From assembly GCA_913050185.1 (NCBI GenBank), contig CAJXBA010000011.1:1-35023 (forward strand): a DNA stretch of 35,023 nt, given 5' to 3'. Position numbers and translations under genes: made by a program. The notes below the pieces were generated by a model, which saw only the letters and a list, made by a program, of their open reading frames with translations, was not told where the DNA came from and made no database searches. Positions 1 through 7,748 of this stretch are shown in pieces. Source of the stretch: an uncultured Pelagibacteraceae bacterium. GTDB lineage: Bacteria; Pseudomonadota; Alphaproteobacteria; Pelagibacterales; Pelagibacteraceae. Within the stretch, counting starts at the first letter, position 1; every line of letters starts with the position of its first letter.

Positions 1-571
1 CATCAGCACCACCAGCAAATTTAACCATCCAATTATCGCTAAGTCCTAAAGCTTCTAAACGCTGAGGCATTAAATCTTGGTGCCACGTTTGTGGCCCTTC
101 TAACCAACGACCTTTTCCACCAGAGTCTGGAGTTACGAAATTTTTCCAGCACGCTTCAGCCTTCAAAGCTTCCCAATCTGGTAAACCTGGACATAAACCT
201 TTTTCAGCTACCCAGTTTGGATAACCCATATCTTCCAAAGATCTAGCTACATGGTCGCCCCAATCAAGCAAACCACCTGCATCACGTGCTGCATCAAATG
301 ATTTACCAAAAGCAGATTGCCAAACTTCGTGTGATATATCGACATCACCGATACGAATTGATTCGTATACCTTTTGAGAGTCTGCTGGGACATATTCTGC
401 ACTGCCACCCATGTCTTCCAAAATTCCACCGATCACATAGGCCATTACCACTTGGCTTGACCAATTGTGAATTGGAATTCTAGTTGGCTTTTTGCTGTCA
501 GCTGCATAAGCGGCAAAACCGAATGCCGAAATGATTACTGCAACAATCAACCCTTTTATTGTTTTAATCAT
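1..571 (-). CDS. tmoX: TMAO/betaine-type periplasmic substrate-binding protein, partial (runs off the left edge)
   Basis: About 190 N-terminal residues are visible on the minus strand; the stop lies beyond base 1. The first 24 or so residues form a Sec signal peptide (basic MIKTIKG, hydrophobic core, AYA-A cleavage region). The mature part begins with an OpuAC/ProX-like block (IPIHNWSSQVVMAYVIGGIL, then SAEYVPADSQKVYESIRIGDVDI cut here for brevity by position 35-75), typical of quaternary-amine binding proteins of ABC importers. The start ATG at 571-569 has a GGGGGA ribosome site just upstream. The gene diverges from tdm, and tmoX-type genes are known next to tdm in marine bacteria, so TMAO is the likely ligand. 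Binding-pocket tryptophans are present, but betaine or choline specificity cannot be excluded from sequence alone. Confidence 0.75.
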   Translation of the reverse strand, partial: MIKTIKGLIVAVIISAFGFAAYAADSKKPTRIPIHNWSSQVVMAYVIGGILEDMGGSAEYVPADSQKVYESIRIGDVDISHEVWQSAFGKSFDAARDAGGLLDWGDHVARSLEDMGYPNWVAEKGLCPGLPDWEALKAEACWKNFVTPDSGGKGRWLEGPQTWHQDLMPQRLEALGLSDNWMVKFAGGAD

Positions 572-586
572 GTTTCCCCCGTTTTA

Positions 587-615
587 AACATTAACTAATG
601 CTAACATTAATTAAT
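587..615. repeat. Tandem 13-bp direct repeat, 16-bp period, in the tmoX leader
   Basis: AACATTAACTAAT at 587-599 recurs as AACATTAATTAAT at 603-615, with one mismatch and a 3-bp spacer. It lies between the predicted tmoX -10 box and the tmoX start codon, so it falls in the leader of that gene. The spacing of about 1.5 helical turns is compatible with a pair of protein-binding half sites, but the AT-rich context makes a chance repeat possible. Confidence 0.35.
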
Positions 616-618
616 TAA

Positions 619-647
619 ATTCTATGGCGTCACATTTCGTGAGTCAA
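619..647 (-). promoter_or_regulatory. Sigma70-type promoter for the tmoX-like gene
   Basis: Read on the minus strand, TTGACT (647-642) and TAGAAT (624-619) are separated by 17 bp. This is close to the consensus TTGACA-17-TATAAT. Transcription would start near 612, giving a leader of about 40 nt before the ATG at 571. The match in both boxes and the spacing make this one of the better promoters in the window. Confidence 0.6.
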
Positions 648-656
648 TGTACATTG
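645..656. promoter_or_regulatory. 12-bp palindrome between divergent tmoX and tdm
   Basis: CAATGTACATTG is a perfect inverted repeat. It overlaps the -35 box of the tmoX promoter and sits at the -35 position of the likely tdm promoter, so one bound regulator could control both directions. No regulator gene is present nearby to name a protein. The assignment as an operator is inferred from symmetry and position only. Confidence 0.4.
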
Positions 657-680
657 CATCAAAAATGATCACTATATAAT
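653..680 (+). promoter_or_regulatory. Probable promoter for tdm
   Basis: A perfect TATAAT lies at 675-680, with a weak -35 (ATTGCA, 653-658) 16 bp upstream. Transcription would start near 687, only about 13 nt before the tdm ATG at 700, so the mRNA would be nearly leaderless. This fits the absence of a purine-rich ribosome site before that ATG. Confidence 0.45.
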
Positions 681-699
681 ATATTATCGATCTATTTAT

Positions 700-3045
700 A
701 TGGATAAAAATTTAACCAGCATGGATATTAGAGATCCTGGTCTTAGATCGTTACTACCGGGGGTTGAAAGATATTTGGTTAAAGGTGGTGGTCTTTCTGT
801 AATCTCTTTAGATCCTGACGATAAAATTGAAATAATCGATACCGAAGGAAAACAAAAATGCGAAATAATTGTTTTTAATAAAGACGGAAAACCTGACTGT
901 AGTTTATTAGGACTCAAAGAAAAAGACGATCCAAAAAACATAAAGAAAATTTTATCTGATAAAAATGAAAGCGCTTTTCAGGCTGCAAGCGTATTGAAGA
1001 AAAGAAATTTAGACGTTGGAAAAGCAAAAGCATCAATTTTATTTAGCGAAGATTCTGAAGCTGGAGAAAAAGTAAATTTAGTTTCTAAAGATAAATGTAC
1101 TTGTATATTTTCTGCTCCAGGTAATGCTATAAAAATAGACGAACTAAATCCTCCGACAGATTTGCTTTTAATGATTAAGCGTTCAAAACCAGATAAATAT
1201 AAAGATAAACCAAATATTCCTGAACCTCTTGTAGATCCGCTTAATGAAATATTTGTTGAGCGTAGAACAGCTTCTGAATACCAAGTTAAAAAAGGAGATT
1301 ACATTCAAGTTATAAATTTGTTTGGAAGACAATGTTCAGACTTTTTAGCTTTTGATACAGCTAAATTGGAAAAAGGAATAGAAAGAGGATTAGATCCGAC
1401 AACAACAAGAACTTTTATGGGAGCTCTCTATCCAGGTCCTGGTTTGTTTTCAAAATTTTTTAATATAGATCACGATCCAATGATTGAGGTAGTAAGAGAT
1501 ACAGTTGGAAGGCATGATACATTTAATCTTGCGTGTACTGCAAAATATTATGAAGATGCAGGATATTTTGGCCACCCTAACTGTTCAGATAATTTAAGCA
1601 ACGTAATGGAAAAATATGGAATAGAAAAAAGAAAAGGCTGGCCCGCTATAAATCTTTTCTTTAATACCGTTGCTAATACGCAAAATGCTGTAATTGGTGG
1701 CGAGTCTTGGGCTAGGCCAGGAGATTATGTATTGTTTCGAGCTTTAAAAGACTTAACTTGTGGAACCACTGCATGCCCAAGTGATATTGATGATTGTAAT
1801 GGCTGGGATCCAACTGATATTTTTGTTAGAGTTTATGATAAGAAAAAAAAATTTTCAAAAGCAGTAGCTTTCAGAATGAAAACAGATTCAGAACCAAAAT
1901 TGACTCAAGAAACGGGATTTCACATAAGAACCTCCAAACTTACTAGAAATTTTATTGACTATAATGGTTATTGGTTAGCAAATAATTATACAAATTATGG
2001 AACTATTAAAGAATACACCGCATGTAGAGAAAAAGCTATTGCTATTGATTTATCTCCCTTAAGAAAATTTGAAATACTTGGGCCCGATTCCGAAAGCTTA
2101 ATGCAATATGCACTCACACGAAATGTAAAAAAACTTTCAATAGGACAAGTTAGTTATTCAGCCATGTGTTACGAACATGGAGGTATGGTAGATGATGGAA
2201 CAATTTATCGCCTCGGGAAAGAAACATTTAGATGGATTGGGGGTCAGGAATATGGAGGTGCTTGGCTTAGAGAATTAGCGAAGAAAAAAAATTACAAGGC
2301 TTGGGTAAAATCTTCTACAAATCAAATTCATAATATTTCTGTTCAAGGACCAAATAGTAGAAAAATTCTTGAAAAATTTGTCTGGACTCCACCTATTCAG
2401 CCAACAATAAATGAACTTCAATGGTTTAGATTTGCTATTGGAAGAATTGGTGATCATTTAGGAACTCCAATAATGGTGTCTAGAACAGGATATACTGGAG
2501 AACTAGGATTTGAAATATGGTGTCATCCAAAAGATGCTCCTCAAGTTTGGGATAAAGTTTGGGAGTATGGAAGAGATCTTGGTATAGCTCCAATGGGTCT
2601 TGAAGGTTTAGATATGGTAAGAATTGAAGCTGGATTAATTTTTGGTGGTTTTGAGTTTAGTGATCAAACTGATCCATTTGAAGCAGGTATTGGTTTTTCT
2701 GTCGCGCTAAAAACTAAAGAAGATGATTTTGTTGGAAAAGATGCATTAATAAAAAGAAAAACATCTCCACAAAAAAAACTTGTCGGTTTAGAATTAATCG
2801 GCAAGGAACAAGCGGTTAATGGAGATGGTGTACACGTAGGAAGAGCTGCGGTTGGTACAATAACTAGTGGAATGATATCCCCTAAACTAAACAAAAACAT
2901 TGCTCTTTGTAGAATGGATATTAAATATTCTAGTGTAGGAACAGAAGTTGAAGTGGGTAAGATTGATGGACACCAAAAGAGAATTGGAGCAAAAGTCGTT
3001 AAATTTCCTTTTTATGATCCAGAAAAATTAAGAGTAAAATCATAA
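700..3045 (+). CDS. tdm: Trimethylamine N-oxide demethylase (DUF1989 + GcvT-like THF domain)
   Basis: The 781-residue protein has two recognisable parts. Residues about 180-400 carry the DUF1989/urea-carboxylase-associated signature: GRQCSDFLAFD near 209-219, GRHDTFNLAC near 270-279, GHPNCSDNL near 291-299 and the cysteine-rich CGTTACPSDIDDCNGWD near 354-370, which would supply metal ligands. Residues about 410-770 form a GcvT/aminomethyltransferase fold with GGMVDDG (494-500), SRTGYTGELGFEIW (594-607) and a GLDMVRIEAG block, expected to bind tetrahydrofolate. Tdm converts TMAO to dimethylamine and formaldehyde, and the GcvT part can channel formaldehyde to THF. The length matches characterised Tdm (about 770-780). 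The start at 700 is chosen from the promoter spacing; an in-frame ATG at 721 is possible. The gene is followed after 1 bp by the oxidoreductase. The N-terminal 170 residues have no motif I know. Confidence 0.85.
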   Translation: MDKNLTSMDIRDPGLRSLLPGVERYLVKGGGLSVISLDPDDKIEIIDTEGKQKCEIIVFNKDGKPDCSLLGLKEKDDPKNIKKILSDKNESAFQAASVLKKRNLDVGKAKASILFSEDSEAGEKVNLVSKDKCTCIFSAPGNAIKIDELNPPTDLLLMIKRSKPDKYKDKPNIPEPLVDPLNEIFVERRTASEYQVKKGDYIQVINLFGRQCSDFLAFDTAKLEKGIERGLDPTTTRTFMGALYPGPGLFSKFFNIDHDPMIEVVRDTVGRHDTFNLACTAKYYEDAGYFGHPNCSDNLSNVMEKYGIEKRKGWPAINLFFNTVANTQNAVIGGESWARPGDYVLFRALKDLTCGTTACPSDIDDCNGWDPTDIFVRVYDKKKKFSKAVAFRMKTDSEPKLTQETGFHIRTSKLTRNFIDYNGYWLANNYTNYGTIKEYTACREKAIAIDLSPLRKFEILGPDSESLMQYALTRNVKKLSIGQVSYSAMCYEHGGMVDDGTIYRLGKETFRWIGGQEYGGAWLRELAKKKNYKAWVKSSTNQIHNISVQGPNSRKILEKFVWTPPIQPTINELQWFRFAIGRIGDHLGTPIMVSRTGYTGELGFEIWCHPKDAPQVWDKVWEYGRDLGIAPMGLEGLDMVRIEAGLIFGGFEFSDQTDPFEAGIGFSVALKTKEDDFVGKDALIKRKTSPQKKLVGLELIGKEQAVNGDGVHVGRAAVGTITSGMISPKLNKNIALCRMDIKYSSVGTEVEVGKIDGHQKRIGAKVVKFPFYDPEKLRVKS

Positions 3046-3046
3046 T

Positions 3047-4393
3047 ATGGCATTCCCAAAAAAAGCAAGATTTGTTGTTATCGGAGCTGGAATTCATGGT
3101 TTAAGTACCGCTTGGCATTTAGCTAAAAAACTTAAGAAAAAGAATGGAAACGCTGCTAACAACAATATTGTAGTTATCGACAAGGGAGGAATTGCTTCAG
3201 GCGCAAGTGGTATCGCTTGCGGAGTAGTACGAAATAATTACTTCCAATCTGCTATGAGAGAGCTCTTGATGCACAGCATAAAAGTTTGGGAAAGTGATCC
3301 AAAAAATTTTAGCTATCATCCTGTTGGTTACATGCAAATAAGTCCCGAAAGCATGAGAAAAAATGTTTCGAGTATCTATGAACAACAAAAAGTTATTGGT
3401 TATGAATCTGAATTTATTGAAGGAAAAGAAGATTCTATGAAATATATGAAAAATATATTTCATGATTGGCAGGCTAAAGGAATAACTTCTGTTTTGCATG
3501 AAAAAAGAGGTGGATATGCAAATAATACCGCTTCTATTTATGGATTAGCTAATAAAGCAGAAAGTTTTGGTGTAAGAATTTTAACAGGCACAAAAGTTAC
3601 AGGATTTAAGAGGGGTAGTAACAGCAAATCGGTAACCGGTGTAGTAACTTCAAAGGGTACTATCGACTGTGAACAAGTTATTTTGGGAGTTGGCCCATGG
3701 ATTAAAGGTTTATGGGACAAACTTGAACTGCCAAAAAAAATTTTAATCAAAGATGAAAAAGGTAAAACACACAAAGATTACCCAATGTGGATATATTGGA
3801 TGTTAACAGAAGGTGTCCTTGGCGTTGATCCTAGTTTTCAAAAAACAGATGATGGTAAAATGCCTCCGGTCATTCATGTGGACAGTGATGCGCATTTATT
3901 TTCAGATGTTGACGGTTCTTTAATAACAGACAAAATGTGGGGCATCTATTACAAACCAGATTTTAATTTCAACGGAGTTCAAGGAGGAACTATGCCTTAT
4001 AAAATAAACAAACCCGCGGACGATGTAAAGGTGGACCCTTACGGGGCAGATTCTCAAGATTATCAAACGGGTGATGAATTTGCACATATGTGGTGTTCAG
4101 CTTTGGCGCATTGCCAAAAAAGATTTAAGGGAAAAATTAAAGTTTACAAAAAAGGTCCTTCAGGTGGAATAGGGTGTTTCACTCCAGATTCATTTCCTAT
4201 TTTTGATCGATTTTGCGAAAATGTTTATATTATTGCAGACTCCAACCATGGTTATAAAATGATTGGAGTTGGAGATCTTGTTTCAAACGAAATTTTAGGT
4301 AAAGAAAGTTCTCTGCTTAAACCATTTAGATTCAATCGATACGCGAGAGGTGAATTACACCCTGTATCTAATAGTCCATTTCCTTGGAGCTAA
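3047..4393 (+). CDS. FAD-dependent oxidoreductase of the DAO/sarcosine-dehydrogenase class
   Basis: This 448-residue protein opens with an ADP-binding fold (VVIGAGIHGLSTAWHLAKK, GxGxxG at about 13-18). A segment like SoxB/dimethylglycine dehydrogenases follows (ASGIACGVVRNNYFQSAMREL), and near the C-terminus SGGIGCFTPDSFPIFD and IIADSNHGYKMIGVGD, the usual flavin-side DAO motif. A segment of roughly 100 residues (about 240-345, rich in Asp, Trp and Tyr) sits between the two FAD-contacting parts. The gene starts 1 bp after tdm, so it is cotranscribed and probably acts on a product of that pathway. Oxidation of dimethylamine or of an N-methylated amino acid is a reasonable guess. It lacks the partner subunits of heterotetrameric N-methylglutamate dehydrogenase or sarcosine oxidase. 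The exact substrate is unknown. Confidence 0.75.
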   Translation: MAFPKKARFVVIGAGIHGLSTAWHLAKKLKKKNGNAANNNIVVIDKGGIASGASGIACGVVRNNYFQSAMRELLMHSIKVWESDPKNFSYHPVGYMQISPESMRKNVSSIYEQQKVIGYESEFIEGKEDSMKYMKNIFHDWQAKGITSVLHEKRGGYANNTASIYGLANKAESFGVRILTGTKVTGFKRGSNSKSVTGVVTSKGTIDCEQVILGVGPWIKGLWDKLELPKKILIKDEKGKTHKDYPMWIYWMLTEGVLGVDPSFQKTDDGKMPPVIHVDSDAHLFSDVDGSLITDKMWGIYYKPDFNFNGVQGGTMPYKINKPADDVKVDPYGADSQDYQTGDEFAHMWCSALAHCQKRFKGKIKVYKKGPSGGIGCFTPDSFPIFDRFCENVYIIADSNHGYKMIGVGDLVSNEILGKESSLLKPFRFNRYARGELHPVSNSPFPWS

Positions 4394-4474
4394 ATCTAGA
4401 CGAGTATTTGTTTTTCAGCTAACATATTTGCTAATAATAAGTTCAATATATTAATCTTTTGGGGGATTGGTTAT

Positions 4475-5947
4475 ATGACAGATCTAGAAAAACACGTTAA
4501 TAGACCCGGACGTGCAAAATTAGTGAAAGAAGTAAGAGAAAAGATAAACGAATTAGGAATTACATATATTTATTTTCAATTCATATCCGTTACAGGACGT
4601 ATAGTTGGCAAAGGAATTCCTGCGGCACATTGGGAACGGACCGCGGAAAAAGGATTTCAGTTAGTTTATGGATCTACTGCTAATTTATTTGTTGACCGTC
4701 ACAAAAATTATATTGGTTATGGTCCGGAAGCGCATGAATTAGTAGGAATTCCAGATCCAGAAACTTTTGCACAAATACCATGGGATAAAAGAGTTGGAAG
4801 AGTTTATTGCACTTGTTTCAGGAACAGAGAAGAAAGAAATAATCCAGCTGGTCATTTAACTTCTGATTGTCGAGGTAATTTAAGAATCATACACGAAGAA
4901 TTTCAAAAAAAATACAAAGGTTTGCATTTAAGAATTGGAACCGAACCCGAGATGATGTGGCTAACCAGAAATGATGATGGAACACCAACTGGAAAAGGTT
5001 TTTCAAAACCTTTCTGTTATCACATAGATCAATTCGAATCTTTAAGACCTGTCTTTATGAAAGTTATTGAATATTCTACAGCAATGGGCTTGGATATGAT
5101 TCAAGGAGATCACGAAGATGCTCCAGGCCAATTGGAATTAAACTGGACATTCGACGATGTAATGAGAAACGCCGATAGACTATCTACCTATAGACAAATT
5201 TGTGCACAGGTAGCTAGAGAACACAATTTAATTGCATGTTTTATGACGAAACCATTTATGGGTGTATCAGCAAGCGGTTGTCACACCAATATGTCTCTTT
5301 GGAAAGGCGGATCTACCAAAGTAAACAAATTAGGTTTTAAGAAATTGGCTGGTCATGAAGGAAATTTTACGTATTTGTCTGGTGGAGAAAATACTTTTAT
5401 GCCGGATACAAAAGATAGGCAACTACCTGGTAAAATTGGATTAAAAGCAATTGGAGGAGTAATGAAACATTTACCTGCTCTGACAGCTATTGGTTCATCT
5501 ACAGTAAATTCGTATAGACGTTTATGGGATCAAGGTTTTTGGGCACCAGTATACGCTGACTGGGGATATCAAAATAGAACTTGTGGACTTCGAGTGTCTG
5601 CTCCAGGAAGATTTGAATATCGTTCAGTAGACTCTATGCACAATCCCTATTTAATGGGAGCTGCTTTGCTTAAAGCCTTTGATGATGGAATATCAAATAA
5701 TTTAGATCCGGGAAAACCTGAATCTAGAAATATTTATGAAGCACAAAAAGCAGGTAAAGAAGTTAAAAAACTTCCATTAAGTCTTGGTGAAGCATTGGAC
5801 CGTTTATCGGAAGATGAGGTTATTAAATCTGCTCTTCCTGATGAAATGTATAAAGTTTTTCATTGGTATAAGAGAGACGAATGGGAAAAATTCCTGGGAG
5901 CTACAACTCAATGGGATATTGATACTTATTTGGATTGCTTACCATAG
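4475..5947 (+). CDS. Glutamine-synthetase-family ligase (GS-like, not the gmaS type)
   Basis: The 490-residue protein has the glutamine synthetase catalytic core: RIGTEPEMMWL (first metal glutamates), QGDHEDAPGQLELNW, FMTKPFMGVSASGCHTNMSLW (glutamate/ATP site), VNSYRRLWD and GRFEYRSVDSMHNPYL. It is about 50 residues longer than the GmaS-like protein encoded at 11491 and clearly divergent from it, so the window has two GS-family enzymes. The start at 4475 has a GGGGGATTGG ribosome site. The gene follows the FAD oxidoreductase after 81 bp and precedes mgsA, which ties it to methylated-amine use. It could make a gamma-glutamyl amide of an amine such as dimethylamine, or plain glutamine to feed the amidotransferase subunit MgsA. 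I cannot decide between these from the sequence. Confidence 0.75.
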   Translation: MTDLEKHVNRPGRAKLVKEVREKINELGITYIYFQFISVTGRIVGKGIPAAHWERTAEKGFQLVYGSTANLFVDRHKNYIGYGPEAHELVGIPDPETFAQIPWDKRVGRVYCTCFRNREERNNPAGHLTSDCRGNLRIIHEEFQKKYKGLHLRIGTEPEMMWLTRNDDGTPTGKGFSKPFCYHIDQFESLRPVFMKVIEYSTAMGLDMIQGDHEDAPGQLELNWTFDDVMRNADRLSTYRQICAQVAREHNLIACFMTKPFMGVSASGCHTNMSLWKGGSTKVNKLGFKKLAGHEGNFTYLSGGENTFMPDTKDRQLPGKIGLKAIGGVMKHLPALTAIGSSTVNSYRRLWDQGFWAPVYADWGYQNRTCGLRVSAPGRFEYRSVDSMHNPYLMGAALLKAFDDGISNNLDPGKPESRNIYEAQKAGKEVKKLPLSLGEALDRLSEDEVIKSALPDEMYKVFHWYKRDEWEKFLGATTQWDIDTYLDCLP

Positions 5948-5964
5948 AAAGGATTATAATTTAT

Positions 5965-6906
5965 ATGTGTGGAATAGCAGGATTAATTCACAAAGGAAAA
6001 ACTGTAAATATCGGAAAAGAGCTCCAAGACATGTTGCAAGCCCTTAAGCATAGAGGGCCTGATTCAACAGGTTACGCATTGTATGGTGAAGGTAATAGAG
6101 ACAATTATATCATGCGTTTTAAAGTTGGTGAAAATGTCAAAGAAGGAAGTTCGGCTGTTAATGAAGACAAATCCGTTTACGATTCAAGAAAAAAACAAGT
6201 AGATAAACACATAAGAGATCTTGGTGCTGATATATTAAAAGATGAACAACTAACACCCTATTCGTTCAGATATATCGTTAAGTATGACAAAGATCTTATG
6301 GAATTTTCAAAAAAAGTTGAAAGCGTAAAAATGACAGAAATACTATCTCTTGGAAAAAGTTTAGAGTTAGTAAAGGATATTGGGGATGCTAACACAGTTT
6401 CAAAGCAATATGGTTTAGATAAAATAAAAGGCACTCATGCTATCGGACATTCAAGGATGGCTACGGAAACAGGTGTTGATATACGTTCAGCTCATCCTTT
6501 TTGGGGTTATCCTTTCAGCGACGTATCAGTAGTACACAACGGACAATTAACAAATTACTGGAATAATAGAAGAGCACTTGAAAATAAAGGAATGCGTTTT
6601 ATGTCTGAATGTGACTCAGAACTTATTGCGGTTTATATAGCTTCAAAAATGAGAAGCGGGGCATCATTAAAAGATGGGATGCAAGACTCGCTTAAGGAAT
6701 TAGATGGAGTTTTTACATATTTAGTTGCCACAAAAGATTCTCTAGGTATGGCAAAAGATACAATGGCGGCAAAACCAATGGTTCTATATGAATCAGATGA
6801 CTTAGTTGCTATGGGATCAGAAGAAATAGCAATCAGAACACTATTGCCTCAAGAGATAGATACTCACGATCCTTATGATGGGGAAGTTAAAGTATGGCAA
6901 ATCTAA
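5965..6906 (+). CDS. mgsA: N-methylglutamate synthase subunit A (class II glutamine amidotransferase-like)
   Basis: The translated product begins MCGIAGLIHKGK, so after methionine removal Cys2 becomes the N-terminal nucleophile of a class II (Ntn) amidotransferase. This fixes the start at 5965 rather than the upstream in-frame ATG at 5935, and an AAAGG ribosome site lies at 5948-5952. Other family marks are LKHRGPDSTGYAL, GHSRMATETGVDIRSAHPF (the GHTRWATHG position), VHNGQLTNY and SECDSELIAVY. An insertion of about 90 residues separates the first and second motifs, as in GlxB/MgsA proteins. In the N-methylglutamate pathway MgsABC makes N-methylglutamate from gamma-glutamylmethylamide or methylamine and glutamate. 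The end overlaps mgsB by 13 bp. Confidence 0.82.
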   Translation: MCGIAGLIHKGKTVNIGKELQDMLQALKHRGPDSTGYALYGEGNRDNYIMRFKVGENVKEGSSAVNEDKSVYDSRKKQVDKHIRDLGADILKDEQLTPYSFRYIVKYDKDLMEFSKKVESVKMTEILSLGKSLELVKDIGDANTVSKQYGLDKIKGTHAIGHSRMATETGVDIRSAHPFWGYPFSDVSVVHNGQLTNYWNNRRALENKGMRFMSECDSELIAVYIASKMRSGASLKDGMQDSLKELDGVFTYLVATKDSLGMAKDTMAAKPMVLYESDDLVAMGSEEIAIRTLLPQEIDTHDPYDGEVKVWQI

Positions 6907-7745
6907 AACAGGTCAAAGATTCGAAGGCCAAGTCAATGGGACTTCATAAAGAAGTCCTGAGGGGTCGAACACAACAAGTTTTTTTTAATCCGGAAGAGGC
7001 CGAAAATTTTTTTTATTATGGTTCCCATAACGTTGACTTTAATAAAAGAACTGAAGTTGATGCAAAAGATTTAACATGTAAGGAACTTAACGATAAAATT
7101 AATTCTTTGATGAAGGACGGCTATGGAACTGTAGTTGTAAAAAATCCTCAAGGAAAACATAGCTTAGGAGTAGGCATATTAAATAAATTAAATTTAATTT
7201 TTGAGGGATCTCTTGGTTATTTTGGTGTTGGTTCTATTGATGGTCCAGTAGTAAGAATTACTGGAAGAGTTGGTTGGTCTTGTGCGGAAAATATGATGGC
7301 TGGAAAAGTAGTAATTGAGAAAAATGCTGGTTCATGTTTTGGAGCTGCTATCCGGGGAGGAGATTTGATTTGTAAAGGAAGCGTCGGGGCAAGGACAGGC
7401 ATTGATATGAAAGGCGGGACAATCATAGTTGGAGGTGATGCTGGTGCATTTACAGGTTTTATGATGCAAAGAGGAAGGATTATCATTTTAGGAAATACAG
7501 GAATTAATTTAGGTGACTCAATGTACGATGGCACAATATTTGTTGGTGGAAAAATAAAATCTCTAGGTAGCGATGCAATTAAATCTAAACTTACATCTCA
7601 AGATGTCGATTGGTTAAAACGAAAACTTAAAGTTGCTGAAATTGGATCTAATATTAATGTTTCAAAAATAACAAAAATTGTAGCGGGTAAAAAACTTTGG
7701 AATTATGACCAATTAGAGCCTACGGAAAAAAAAGGGGCTATTTAA
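6894..7745 (+). CDS. mgsB: N-methylglutamate synthase subunit B (GXGXG domain of glutamate synthase)
   Basis: The protein of 283 residues is a right-handed parallel beta-helix of the glutamate-synthase C-terminal (GXGXG) type. Repeated glycine-rich turns are visible from about residue 105 on: GYFGVGSIDGPVVRITGRVGW, then KNAGSCFGAAIRGGD, GARTGIDMKGG, GDAGAFTGFMMQRGR and GDSMYDGTIFVGG. The ATG lies inside the end of mgsA (13-bp overlap), implying translational coupling. The N-terminal 100 residues, with an FFYYGSHN stretch, have no diagnostic motif but are usual for the GlxC/MgsB group. It would form the structural subunit that links MgsA to the FMN-binding MgsC. Confidence 0.82.
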   Translation: MANLKQVKDSKAKSMGLHKEVLRGRTQQVFFNPEEAENFFYYGSHNVDFNKRTEVDAKDLTCKELNDKINSLMKDGYGTVVVKNPQGKHSLGVGILNKLNLIFEGSLGYFGVGSIDGPVVRITGRVGWSCAENMMAGKVVIEKNAGSCFGAAIRGGDLICKGSVGARTGIDMKGGTIIVGGDAGAFTGFMMQRGRIIILGNTGINLGDSMYDGTIFVGGKIKSLGSDAIKSKLTSQDVDWLKRKLKVAEIGSNINVSKITKIVAGKKLWNYDQLEPTEKKGAI

Positions 7746-7748
7746 CTT

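Noticed and set aside
5935-5964. Upstream in-frame start for mgsA adding ten residues
   Set aside because: The N-terminal nucleophile Cys must follow the initiator Met, so MCGIAGL at 5965 is the functional start.
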